Below, piece after piece: positions 1 through 7,115 of a DNA stretch of 19,374 bases. Position numbers and translations under genes: made by a program. The DNA lies in assembly GCA_030740295.1 (NCBI GenBank), contig JASLXP010000696.1, positions 1 to 19,374 of the forward strand, written 5' to 3'. Position 1 is the first letter of the stretch; every line of letters starts with the position of its first letter. This DNA is from Planctomycetota bacterium. GTDB lineage: Bacteria > Planctomycetota > PUPC01 > JACPCR01. Under the pieces are notes generated by a model. The model was not told the origin of the DNA. It did not search any database and saw only the letters and a program-made list of their open reading frames with translations.

Positions 1-1
1 T

Positions 2-955
2 GTTGTACTGACCTCCAAAAGTGAAAAAGAAGACATCGTCGATGGGATGGAATCCGGCGCCGACGACTTTCTGACCAAACCGGTCGATCCGGATGAACTC
101 CGAGTCAGGCTCAAAGCCGGCCAGCGCGTCATCGAGCTCGAACACCGGGTCGCCGAGCGAAACGCTGAGCTCGAAAAAATGAACGAGCGCATGCAGATCG
201 ATCTGAATGCCGCTGCCCGGATTCAGAAGGCACTCCTGCCCGGCGAGCCGCCGACAGTTCCCAACGCACGCTTTTCCTGGTCATTCAAGCCCTGCGATGA
301 GCTCGCCGGCGATACCTTCAATGCCATTCGCCTCGATGAAAACCACATCGGCCTCTACCTTCTCGACGTCAGCGGACACGGTGTCGCCGCCGCCCTGCTC
401 TCTGTGACACTCAGCCGGTTACTCTCACCGCTGTCCAGCGCGAACTCCCTGCTCAAACGCCCAACAGAACAACCACCGTTCTATCAGTTAGTCCCGCCGG
501 CCGAAGTCGCCGCCGAACTGAACCAAAGATTCCCATGGGATCCGGGCACACGGCAATTCTTCACACTTGTCTATGGCATTCTGGATTTGCGTTCCACTGA
601 ATTCCGGTACGTATGCGCGGGCCATCCAAGCCCCATTCACCTGACGCATGGAGGCGCGTCCCTGACCGGAAAGTCCTCACCCGCCGTCGGCTTCATCCCG
701 GCAGCAACCTTCACAGAACAGAGCCTCAAACTCCATCCTGGTGACCGAGTATATTTGTACTCAGATGGGATACCTGAGGCGATGAACGATGCGATGAAAG
801 AGTATTCCGATGACCGCCTTATCGAAACGCTCAGCCGGCATCGCAATGTCACCCTTGCTGCATCACTCGCCGGGCTGGAGGAGGAGCTGATAGCCTGGCA
901 CGGCAGCGCCCAATTCGATGACGACGTTTCCATTCTTGCTGCCGGAATCGTCTGA
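2..955 (+). CDS. Response regulator with PP2C/SpoIIE-type serine phosphatase output domain (5' end outside the window)
   Basis: The frame is open from the first bases of the window, so the true start lies upstream; the first in-window ATG at 47 is internal. The first ~40 residues are the end of a receiver domain: a strand reading VVLTSKSEKEDIV, then GADDFLTKPVD, whose Lys matches the conserved receiver lysine. The phosphoacceptor Asp is outside the window. A charged helical linker rich in Glu/Arg, probably coiled coil, follows, then a PP2C/SpoIIE phosphatase domain with DLNAAARIQKALLP, AGDTF, LLDVSGHG, YSDGIPEA and DDDVSILA. The metal-binding aspartates of the family are therefore present. 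Proteins of this architecture are usually cytoplasmic and dephosphorylate anti-sigma-factor antagonists when the receiver is phosphorylated; the partner here is unknown. It is followed by a tRNA gene with its own promoter and has no evident link to the carbohydrate genes downstream. Confidence 0.9.
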   Translation, partial: VVLTSKSEKEDIVDGMESGADDFLTKPVDPDELRVRLKAGQRVIELEHRVAERNAELEKMNERMQIDLNAAARIQKALLPGEPPTVPNARFSWSFKPCDELAGDTFNAIRLDENHIGLYLLDVSGHGVAAALLSVTLSRLLSPLSSANSLLKRPTEQPPFYQLVPPAEVAAELNQRFPWDPGTRQFFTLVYGILDLRSTEFRYVCAGHPSPIHLTHGGASLTGKSSPAVGFIPAATFTEQSLKLHPGDRVYLYSDGIPEAMNDAMKEYSDDRLIETLSRHRNVTLAASLAGLEEELIAWHGSAQFDDDVSILAAGIV

Positions 956-978
956 GAACGGGTTCCAAACCGATCAGC

Positions 979-1006
979 TTGACAAGGCGAAACAGTCCTC
1001 TAAATT
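979..1006 (+). promoter_or_regulatory. Sigma-70-type promoter of the tRNA-Glu gene
   Basis: A consensus -35 box TTGACA at 979-984 is followed by a 16-base spacer and a -10-like TAAATT at 1001-1006. The -10 ends 19 bases before the first base of the mature tRNA, as expected for a short tRNA leader. It is the best promoter-like match I noticed in the window. Confidence 0.65.
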
Positions 1007-1025
1007 CCCGCACATCCTAACAGGG

Positions 1026-1101
1026 GGCCCCATCATCTAGTGGCCTAGGATGCGAGGTTCTCAGCCTCGTCACCGGGGTTCGAATCCCCGTGGGGTCACC
1101 A
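1026..1101 (+). tRNA. tRNA-Glu (anticodon CUC)
   Basis: All four arms can be drawn. The acceptor pairs 1026-1032 with 1091-1097 (one G-U). The D stem is 1035-1038/1048-1051. The anticodon stem is 1053-1057/1065-1069 with loop TTCTCAG, placing anticodon CTC at 1060-1062. The T stem is 1074-1078/1086-1090 around TTCGAAT. The variable region is short (four bases). The discriminator is A1098 and CCA is encoded at 1099-1101. CUC reads GAG glutamate codons. An 8-bp hairpin (1111-1118/1125-1132, one G-U) lies just downstream but has no U-tract. Confidence 0.95.
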
Positions 1102-1110
1102 ACTTGTCGT

Positions 1111-1132
1111 TTACGGCCTTTTCTGGCTGTAA
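1111..1132 (+). other. Hairpin immediately downstream of the tRNA
   Basis: TTACGGCC and GGCTGTAA pair over 8 bp (one G-U) around loop TTTTCT. It could help end or process the tRNA transcript, but no run of T follows, so it does not qualify as a standard intrinsic terminator. Confidence 0.35.
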
Positions 1133-1201
1133 GCACCTTAAAAAGAAATGGGTTACGGGGGTTTGAAATCTCTCTCCGTCCCATTTCATTCTTTCAGGGA
1201 A

Positions 1202-1399
1202 TGTCAAGCCCTGGAAGTGTTGGCGGGAATCGATCCCGACGGTCAACGACTCCGCTACTACGCCCGCCCCATCGTCCTGAAGAGCGGCTAGGCGGAACAC
1301 ACCATCCCGGTCGCGCTCAACGACCAGGGACTGCATCGAGTGGTGGTGACCGAAACGATCAGCGGACAACAAAAGTCACTGCCGGTGGAACTGAAGTAA
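1202..1399 (+). pseudogene. Decayed C-terminal fragment of a larger, probably exported protein
   Basis: Read in the frame of position 1202, this stretch encodes a coherent C-terminus: ALEVLAGIDPDGQRLRYYA, then a short strand ending in LKSG, a TAG at 1289-1291, then IPVALNDQGLHRVVVTETIS and a TAA at 1397-1399. The alternating-strand pattern with IPVALND and a G-x-x-R-V-V-V-T strand resembles the beta-sandwich domain that ends many large secreted proteins in planctomycete-like genomes. The TAG sits where GAG would restore Gly-Glu-Ala. No start or N-terminal part is visible upstream; the tRNA is only ~100 bases away. The reading in this frame is coherent and the stop is a single-base change, so I call a remnant rather than a shadow. 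The parent family is not identified. Confidence 0.5.
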
Positions 1400-1425
1400 G
1401 ATTACAGGTGAGTCTGTTCTTCAGT

Positions 1426-1469
1426 CGTCCCGCCCGCGAGATGGACGGCGACGAGACGTCGTCGGCTAC
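1426..1469 (-). repeat. Degenerate REP-like hairpin, copy 1 (GTAG foot on the minus strand)
   Basis: Read on the minus strand from 1469, GTAGCC is followed by GACGAC-GTCTC-GTCGCC, a 6-bp stem with one A-C mismatch and a GTCTC loop. The same A-C mismatch position and the same loop occur in the right half of the copy at 4644-4695. The outer part, 1426-1437, resembles the opposite half of that element (CGTCCCGCCCGC) but has lost its GTAG. Confidence 0.55.
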
Positions 1470-1494
1470 AATAAGCCGCCGGCGGCGATCAGAT

Positions 1495-1552
1495 CGTAGC
1501 GGAGGCGTCCCGCTTCCGTCTCTTGGTTTCTTCGGCGAGATGCCGCGGTACG
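1495..1552 (+). repeat. Degenerate REP-like pair, copy 2
   Basis: GTAGC at 1496-1500 is followed by stem GGAGGC (1501-1506), loop GTCCC and GCTTCC (1512-1517), pairing fully with one G-U. The opposite half, read on the minus strand from 1552, has GTACC (degenerate GTAGC), then CGGC-ATCTC-GCCG. The stem sequence differs from the 4644 copy on both sides so that pairing is kept, while foot and loop are conserved. Confidence 0.55.
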
Positions 1553-1630
1553 ATTGCAGATGTCAGCGTGCTCGGTCGAAGCGTCGACAATGCAAAGATC
1601 ACTTTGATCCAAATTGAACGGAGCAGATAA

Positions 1631-2458
1631 ATGTCATTCACTTTTCAGCCTGGAATGATGTATCGGATGCCGGTCGTGTTCGGGCCGGCGATGGGCCCGC
1701 GTCAGGGGCCGGACGGTCGAAAGTTCGATTGCATCGACAATCCCAAGACCACGACAGTTGCCGTCTCCTTCCGATCCAACCTGGAGCAGTTGGCGGAACT
1801 CTTACCGGAGTGCTTTGAGCTGGATGGTGAGCCGATAGTCACGGTCGCCGCAAGTTATATGACCGAGATCGAATGGCTTGCCGGCCGGGATTACAACATC
1901 CTCGGCGTCACGATTCCCGCAGTGTTTCGTGGTGATCGGGATACTGCCCGCGGCCCGTTCCTGACGGTGCTCTGGGAAAACCTCGCCGACCCGATCATCA
2001 CCGGCCGCGAGGAATTGGGCTTTGCGAAGATTTACTGCGAGCTGCCCGATGCGGAAATCTCCAGCGATAGGGTCCGCTGCACGGCTGGCTGGCTGGGCTT
2101 TGAGTTCATGGAGATGAAACTGACCAACCTGACGGAAAAATCTGATTCAACCGAGAACGCCGCGTCGCCCGTCGACGGCAAGCTCCACTACAAATACTTT
2201 CCCCGCACCGGCGAATGGGGAACGTCCGATGTGTGCCACGCGGTCATGACTCCGGCAGAGACGCCAAACCGCAAAGTGGTCGAGCAGTTTTCAGCGGAAG
2301 GAGCGATTAAGTGGAACAGAGCCACTTGGGAAGACCTGCCGACTCTCTGCCCAATCGTCAATGGCCTCGCGGAGCTTGAAGTCATCGAGTTCACAAGCGC
2401 ATCGCTGGTAAGAACGATCGGAGGCAAAGACCTAAGTGACCAGAGAATACTTCGATAG
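1631..2458 (+). CDS. Acetoacetate decarboxylase-like (ADC superfamily) protein
   Basis: A 275-residue protein matching the acetoacetate decarboxylase fold family by eye. The segment GREELGFAKIYCEL (125-138) corresponds to the family's catalytic region; Lys133 falls at the Schiff-base lysine that forms the imine with a beta-keto acid in true decarboxylases. The length is near the family norm. The start at 1631 is supported by GGAG at 1620-1623 with a 7-base spacer. ADC-fold proteins outside the clostridial solvent pathway often act as decarboxylases, aldolases or hydratases on diverse oxo-acids, so the reaction is not assigned. No signal peptide, so cytoplasmic. The next intact downstream gene is an SDR dehydrogenase, and the pair could act on a sugar-derived keto acid; that is inference. 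The gene ends just before a repeat cluster and a broken gene. Confidence 0.75.
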   Translation: MSFTFQPGMMYRMPVVFGPAMGPRQGPDGRKFDCIDNPKTTTVAVSFRSNLEQLAELLPECFELDGEPIVTVAASYMTEIEWLAGRDYNILGVTIPAVFRGDRDTARGPFLTVLWENLADPIITGREELGFAKIYCELPDAEISSDRVRCTAGWLGFEFMEMKLTNLTEKSDSTENAASPVDGKLHYKYFPRTGEWGTSDVCHAVMTPAETPNRKVVEQFSAEGAIKWNRATWEDLPTLCPIVNGLAELEVIEFTSASLVRTIGGKDLSDQRILR

Positions 2459-2479
2459 CTGAATTTGATATGAAAAGTT

Positions 2480-2561
2480 TGGCAAGCCGGAGACTTACCC
2501 ACATTGTGAAGGAAGCTTCCAGCTTGCGATTCAAAGAGCCTGGCAAGCTGGAGACTTACCG
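2480..2561 (+). repeat. Short repeat cluster: two direct copies and a partial inverted copy
   Basis: TGGCAAGCCGGAGACTTACC at 2480-2499 recurs as TGGCAAGCTGGAGACTTACC at 2541-2560 with one difference. Between them, 2511-2527 read on the minus strand gives GCAAGCTGGAAGCTTCC, sharing the first ten bases of the core. The cluster fills nearly all of the space between the ADC-like gene and the chimeric ORF and ends seven bases before that ORF's ATG. Confidence 0.75.
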
Positions 2562-2566
2562 CACAA

Positions 2567-3484
2567 ATGAAACCCAACATCCTTCTCATCATGACCGACC
2601 AGCACAATCCTCATGTCGCGGGCTTTGCTGGGAATGAATGGTGCGGACGCGTCACCTTGATGAGTTGGCGGCTCGATCCTTTGGGCCGGCTCTGGTCGTT
2701 CTGGACTCAGTCATGCCCGATGCTCGGCGAAGCCTGGGATGGGCGAGGCGGCGTCTGGACGATGGTGACTGAGAATCCGGAGGATGCGAAACCGCAATGG
2801 AGTGAACCGAGGCGCATCGCCCACGGCATTGCATTGAACAGACCGTTGGTTGTGTCCAGTGGCGAATGGATTCTGCCCACCGCGCTCTGGAAATTCTTTG
2901 AACAACTCAAAGAGCTCGATCCCATTCGCAAACCCGGAGTCGTCGCTTCGACCGACCAGGGCGAGACGTGGCACTGGCGCGGTGGCGCCGTAGTCGATGA
3001 ACGTGTCTTCGATGAACCGATGGTCGTCGAAAAGCAGGACGGCACACTCTGGATGCTGGTCCGCACACGATTCGGAATCGCAGAGAGTTTTTCGATGGAC
3101 GGTGGCATCTCGTGGTCGCGTGGAAGGCCCAGCATGTTTGCGAGCCCGTCGACCCGTTTTCACTTTCGCCGTCTGGCGTCCGGGCGGCTGCTGTTCATCC
3201 ATCATTTCGGCAATCGCAACCGCAAACGTTCCCATCTCACCGCCCTGCTGAGCGAGGACGATGGTCAGACCTGGCCGCATCGTCTCTTGCTCGATGATCG
3301 GATGCCGGTGAGTTATCCGGACGCTATCGAAGGCCCGGATGGTGTCCTGCGCATCGTCTATGATTCTGATCGCTACGGTCAGCGTGAGATATTGATGGCT
3401 CGCCTCCTCGAAGAAGACATCGTCAACGGAAAATGCAGCGATGGCTCTGCTCTACGTCTCCTCGTCAACAAGGCGGGAGTATGA
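2567..3484 (+). pseudogene. In-frame chimera: sulfatase N-terminus joined to a truncated sialidase-type beta-propeller
   Basis: The 305-residue ORF is uninterrupted but its parts come from two families. Residues 1-~25 (MKPNILLIMTDQHNPHVAGF) are a classic type I sulfatase start, including the metal-binding Asp strand; the formylglycine motif and everything else of a sulfatase is missing. From about residue 27 it matches sialidase/BNR propellers, with three Asp boxes: STDQGETW, SMDGGISW and SEDDGQTW. Full sialidase-like proteins have five or six blades and a conserved arginine triad; the N-terminal blades are absent here. The junction is near 2640. Two genes appear to have been merged by a deletion, with the surviving start codon supplied by the sulfatase. 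Repeats lie just upstream and may have mediated the event. It may still be translated, but an intact active enzyme is unlikely. A chimera made during assembly is the alternative. Confidence 0.7.
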
Positions 3485-3532
3485 AGACGCGCAGCACGAC
3501 TCTTCTCCTGTTCATCTCAGAATAATCACAAC

Positions 3533-4357
3533 ATGTATGACCTGAAAGGAAAGACTGCGCTGGTCACCGGGGCAGGAGGCAAGCATGGCATCGGCCGGGC
3601 TATCGCACTGAGGCTTGCTGCTGAAGGCGCGGACGTTGTCGTCAACGATCTGAACTCTGAAGGTAACGGCGACTGGTCAGGACTCCCGGCCGTGGTCGAC
3701 GAGATTGAAGCTCTCGGCCGACGTTCGCTCGGCTTAACCGGTAGCGTTACCGATGCTTCGGATGTGGATCGGATGGTGCAAACAATCGTCGAGACGTTTG
3801 GCGGTATCGACATTCTCGTGAACAACGCGGCCGCTCCCGCCGGGCCAGACCGCGTACCGGTCACAGAGCTCGACGAAAGCGACTTTGACCTCGTGCAATC
3901 CGTGAATGTAAAGGGCACGTTCCTTTGCTGTCGAGCCGTGACCAGGGCAATGATCGAGCGCGGCTGTGGCGGCCGGATCATCAACACTTCTTCGACTGCA
4001 GGGAAACGAGGCGTCGCCCGATACGCGGCTTACTGCGCATCCAAGTTTGCCGTCATCGGTCTGACGCAAGCCCTCGCCATGGAAGTCGCTCCGCACAACA
4101 TCAACGTCAACGTGATCTGCCCAGGGCTGGTCGACACGGAACGCGTTCACGGCATCGCATCCGGTCTGAAACCCGATGACAAAACAACAGAAGAATTCCG
4201 AACAGAGATGCTGGAACAAGCCGAAGAAAACTGTCCGCTCGGTAGGCCCGGCGAGCCCACGGATGTGGCAAAGACAGTGGCCTGGCTTGCCTCCGATGAA
4301 TCGGATTACCTGACCGGTCAGGCCATCATCGTTTCGGGCGGTTCATTGATGATGTGA
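3533..4357 (+). CDS. Short-chain dehydrogenase/reductase (classical SDR)
   Basis: A 274-residue classical SDR, normal length for the family. It shows the Rossmann nucleotide-binding motif TGAGGKHGIG (13-21), NNAA (97-100), the structural Asn125 in SVNVKG, the catalytic Ser in INTSS (153/154), Tyr167 and Lys171 in YCASK, and the PG motif in ICPGLVDT. Asp39 at the end of the second strand suggests NAD(H) preference. The C-terminus YLTGQAIIVSGG is typical. Substrates of such enzymes are usually secondary alcohols or sugar-derived polyols and keto acids; nothing fixes the substrate here. The start at 3533 gives the canonical MYDLKGKTALVTG opening, although no good ribosome binding site precedes it. 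The stop lies 83 bases before the ATG of the DUF4838 protein, so co-transcription with it is possible. Confidence 0.93.
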   Translation: MYDLKGKTALVTGAGGKHGIGRAIALRLAAEGADVVVNDLNSEGNGDWSGLPAVVDEIEALGRRSLGLTGSVTDASDVDRMVQTIVETFGGIDILVNNAAAPAGPDRVPVTELDESDFDLVQSVNVKGTFLCCRAVTRAMIERGCGGRIINTSSTAGKRGVARYAAYCASKFAVIGLTQALAMEVAPHNINVNVICPGLVDTERVHGIASGLKPDDKTTEEFRTEMLEQAEENCPLGRPGEPTDVAKTVAWLASDESDYLTGQAIIVSGGSLMM

Positions 4358-4440
4358 CACGCTTATCCAAAGCTCAGGCTTTGAGGCACAATGTGTGTAA
4401 CCTCATCCCAGAGCATGTGCGTCTTGACGAGACTGACGGA

Positions 4441-6918
4441 ATGAAAAATTTACTCGCCACAATTCTCGTAATCGCGACAGTTCAAACCTGCATCGCCGAA
4501 ACCTTCATCGTCAAGGACGGCAAGCCCCTCGCGGAGATTGTCGTTTCTGACAAGGCGACCGGGATGCAATTGCTCGCAGCCAAAGAACTGCAAACCTATG
4601 TGAAAAAGATCACCGGCGCCGAATTAGCCATCCGGGTCGAAAGCGTAGCTGCGGCGTCCCGCCGCAATGATCGGCGGCGAGACGCCGTCGCTACGATCTA
4701 TGTCGGACGTAGCTCGCATACTGACAAATTCAACATCAAGACAGACGACCTCAAGCACGGCGCTTACCGCGTTGCATCGGGAGCGGATTGGGTAGCTTTC
4801 GAAGGCCCGAGCACGGCGTTTAAGCCGGTGGAGCCGTGGGCTCGGTCGCGCCCTTCGGGTTCGGGTGGGCGGGCGGAGAAGGATCGGCTCCAAAAGGCAT
4901 GGGACAAGATCACCGGAGAGACGTATGCCAATCCGTTCCACTACGTTTATCCATTCTGGAACGAGGAACTGCAGGTCTGGGAATTCGATGACGCGGGGTC
5001 GCTCAACGCGGTCTACGATTTTCTGCGCGGGCTTGGCGTGCGCTGGTTTTATCCGGGAGAGCTGGGCGAGGTTGTGCCGAAGCTTACTGACATCCCGCTG
5101 CCGAAAACGAACAAAGTGGTTCGTCCGGACTTTCCACTGCGCAAACTTGGCTGGTGGTCGAAGCGCATCAGCATGACGCCGGACGAGAATCTGTGGAATC
5201 TGCGCATGAGTACCAACCACGGCGTCGACCTGATCGGGCTGACCCAGTTGTGTCACGGCTCGAAGTTCGTTCACCTGCGTGAGGAATTCAAAAAGGCGAA
5301 TCCCGAATGTCTTGCCATGTATGGCGGCAAACGGGCGACGGATCACAAGCGTACGCAAGGTGCTCCATGCCTCTCATCGAAAGAGTTCTTCAAACATCAC
5401 CTCAAGTATTCCCGCGCGGTGTTCCACCACTACGATGAGCCGCTCATCAGCATCGACGTGGTGGATGGGTACGGCCGCGGTGTTTGCGAGTGCAAGCTCT
5501 GCGAAGGAAAGGGTACGCCCGCTCGCGGTTGGAACGGTCTCATGTCCGATTACGTTCTCGGCTACGTCGATCGTGTTGCCCGGGAACTGCAGGCGAGCCA
5601 CCCCTCGAAGAAAGTCAGCGCGCTGTCCTACGGCGCGTACCAGTTGCCGCCACAAAACATCGAATCGTTTCCGTCCAACCTGTCGCTCTGGATTTGTCAG
5701 AGCCGAAAGAGTCACTACGACCCGAACGATCGAACCCGTGCGCTCGAACTGCGGAAGGCGTGGCTTGAAAAGCTGCCGTCCAAGCAGCTCTTCATTTACG
5801 AATACTACATGGCCAATCGCCCCGGCGGCGCGTGGGAAGGCATCCCCGTCTATTTTCCGCGTCAGATATCGGAAGACTTGAAATCCCTCAAAGGCTTGAG
5901 CAGCGGCGAATACATCGATCTCTACCAGCCGCACGACCGCACCAAACTGCCTTACGATTACCTCGCCATCAGCCACCTCAACCTTTACGTGACGACCCGG
6001 CTCTGGTGGGACGCCGAACGTGACGTCGACGCCATGCTCGAAGACTACTACGAGAAGTTCTACGGCCCCGCCCAAAACGAGATGAAAACGTTCATCGAAT
6101 ACTGCGAGCAGAACTGGCATCGCATGTGCAAAGACGCGTCGGTCATCGAGAAGGCATTGGCTCTCGTGACCGAGGCACGCAACGCCGCGGGCGACACCAT
6201 CTACGGAAAACGCGTCGCCCTCGCCGTGCAATACGTCGAGCCGCTAAAGAGACTCCGCGATCAATTGCTGCAACCAAGGGAAGGCCCGATCGCCCGTGCT
6301 GTGCTCCGCTCGGCGAACGATTTAAAAGTCGACGGCAAGCTCGACGAACCGTTCTGGAAAACCGTCAGGGACTACAACCTGAAAGAGCTTCAGACCGGGA
6401 ATCCACCAACCGCACATACCAACTTTCGCATTGTATGGCTTGGCGATTCGCTCTGCCTCGGCGTCACCTGCCGTGAGCCGGACATGCAGAACCTGAAAAT
6501 CGGCACAACCAAGAAAGACGACCCCAACATCTGGTCAGGCGATGTCGTCGAAGTACTCCTCGAGACACAGTTCCACGCCTACTACCAGATCGCCATCAGC
6601 CCGAGTGGAGCAGTCATCGACCTCGATCGTGAGAAACGTCTCGACACTCTGTGGAGTTCCGGCGCCGAGATCGCCACCCACCATTCCAAAGACGCCTGGA
6701 CGATCGAAATCCGCCTCCCCGCCGCCGGCGAAAACGCCAAGGACATCGATGCCCGCCAAGGCATCGCCGGCAAACGCCCCAGCGAAACCTACCCGTGGTA
6801 CCTCAACGTCTGTCGCCAACGCATCAGAGGCAAAGAGACCGAGCTCACCGCCTGGTCACCCACCGGCACAAGACGCTTCAACGTCCCGAAAAAGTTCGGA
6901 AAAGTATATGCGAAGTGA
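4441..6918 (+). CDS. Secreted DUF4838-family putative glycoside hydrolase with C-terminal CBM9-like domain
   Basis: About 825 residues. I start it at 4441, not at the in-frame ATG at 4354 that overlaps the SDR stop, because MKNLLATILVIATVQTCIA is a good signal peptide while the extra 29 residues look non-coding. An N-terminal alpha/beta domain of the type found before alpha-glucuronidases comes first, then the DUF4838 core with the cysteine cluster CECKLC (near 350) and an aromatic-rich barrel-like region. From ~616 a CBM9/DOMON-like sandwich is recognisable (KVDGKLDEPFW, IWSGDVVEVLL, YYQIAISPSGAVIDL). DUF4838 members are thought to hydrolyse glycans, but I assign no substrate. Residues ~68-86 (ASRRNDRRRDAVATI) are encoded by a REP-like repeat inserted in frame and break an otherwise conserved-looking region before YVGRS. 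The gene is convergent with the hydrolase at 7756-8787. Confidence 0.82.
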   Translation: MKNLLATILVIATVQTCIAETFIVKDGKPLAEIVVSDKATGMQLLAAKELQTYVKKITGAELAIRVESVAAASRRNDRRRDAVATIYVGRSSHTDKFNIKTDDLKHGAYRVASGADWVAFEGPSTAFKPVEPWARSRPSGSGGRAEKDRLQKAWDKITGETYANPFHYVYPFWNEELQVWEFDDAGSLNAVYDFLRGLGVRWFYPGELGEVVPKLTDIPLPKTNKVVRPDFPLRKLGWWSKRISMTPDENLWNLRMSTNHGVDLIGLTQLCHGSKFVHLREEFKKANPECLAMYGGKRATDHKRTQGAPCLSSKEFFKHHLKYSRAVFHHYDEPLISIDVVDGYGRGVCECKLCEGKGTPARGWNGLMSDYVLGYVDRVARELQASHPSKKVSALSYGAYQLPPQNIESFPSNLSLWICQSRKSHYDPNDRTRALELRKAWLEKLPSKQLFIYEYYMANRPGGAWEGIPVYFPRQISEDLKSLKGLSSGEYIDLYQPHDRTKLPYDYLAISHLNLYVTTRLWWDAERDVDAMLEDYYEKFYGPAQNEMKTFIEYCEQNWHRMCKDASVIEKALALVTEARNAAGDTIYGKRVALAVQYVEPLKRLRDQLLQPREGPIARAVLRSANDLKVDGKLDEPFWKTVRDYNLKELQTGNPPTAHTNFRIVWLGDSLCLGVTCREPDMQNLKIGTTKKDDPNIWSGDVVEVLLETQFHAYYQIAISPSGAVIDLDREKRLDTLWSSGAEIATHHSKDAWTIEIRLPAAGENAKDIDARQGIAGKRPSETYPWYLNVCRQRIRGKETELTAWSPTGTRRFNVPKKFGKVYAK
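4644..4695 (+). repeat. REP-like inverted pair inside the DUF4838 coding sequence
   Basis: A 52-base imperfect palindrome: arms 4644-4665 and 4674-4695 match with three mismatches. Each half also folds alone. The left half has GTAGC then TGCGGC-GTCCC-GCCGCA (6 bp, perfect). The right half, on the minus strand, has GTAGC then GACGGC-GTCTC-GCCGCC (one A-C mismatch). A GTAG foot plus a small hairpin is the architecture of REP sequences recognised by RAYT transposases in other bacteria. Confidence 0.75.
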
Positions 6919-7115
6919 GCAGCCAGTCTTGCTCAACTTATTCTTGCAGCACAGGGCTGGCGGCAGCTTGATTTGGTAGCGAGACTCTCCGGAGCGGCGT
7001 TCTTCCGAGCCTGCGGCTCGTATAAATGAGTCCTGCCTGGAGGCCAGAGCTACATTCGTCTGAAGCTAGTGGAGCATCCTTTTCACGTCAGGCAGCAGAA
7101 TCGAAACCGACTTCT

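Larger units (their letters stand above)
1102..1630. other. Gene-free stretch between tRNA-Glu and the ADC-like gene
   Basis: No intact gene is seen. The stretch holds a post-tRNA hairpin, the fragment at 1202-1399 and degenerate GTAG-hairpin repeats at 1426-1552. The long plus-strand frame at 1090-1617 starts inside the tRNA and encodes an Arg/Ser/Pro-rich sequence typical of a shadow frame. Confidence 0.6.

Noticed and set aside
1150..1190. Possible second, decayed tRNA 3' end (GGGGGTTTGAAATC followed by TCTCTCCG)
   Set aside because: It resembles the T-arm and acceptor end of tRNA-Ser, but the T stem cannot pair and no CCA or other arm is found; it is too weak to call an att duplication.
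1090..1617. 175-residue plus-strand ORF
   Set aside because: It starts inside the tRNA T arm and crosses repeat hairpins; its Arg/Ser/Pro-rich composition is that of a shadow frame, and a more coherent peptide lies in another frame.
2711..3280. Long minus-strand ORFs opposite the sialidase fragment
   Set aside because: Their codon pattern mirrors the plus-strand gene, and the plus strand carries recognisable Asp boxes.
4354..4440. Upstream in-frame start for the DUF4838 protein overlapping the SDR stop (ATGTGA)
   Set aside because: The added 29 residues hide a clear signal peptide that begins at 4441 and do not look like protein sequence.
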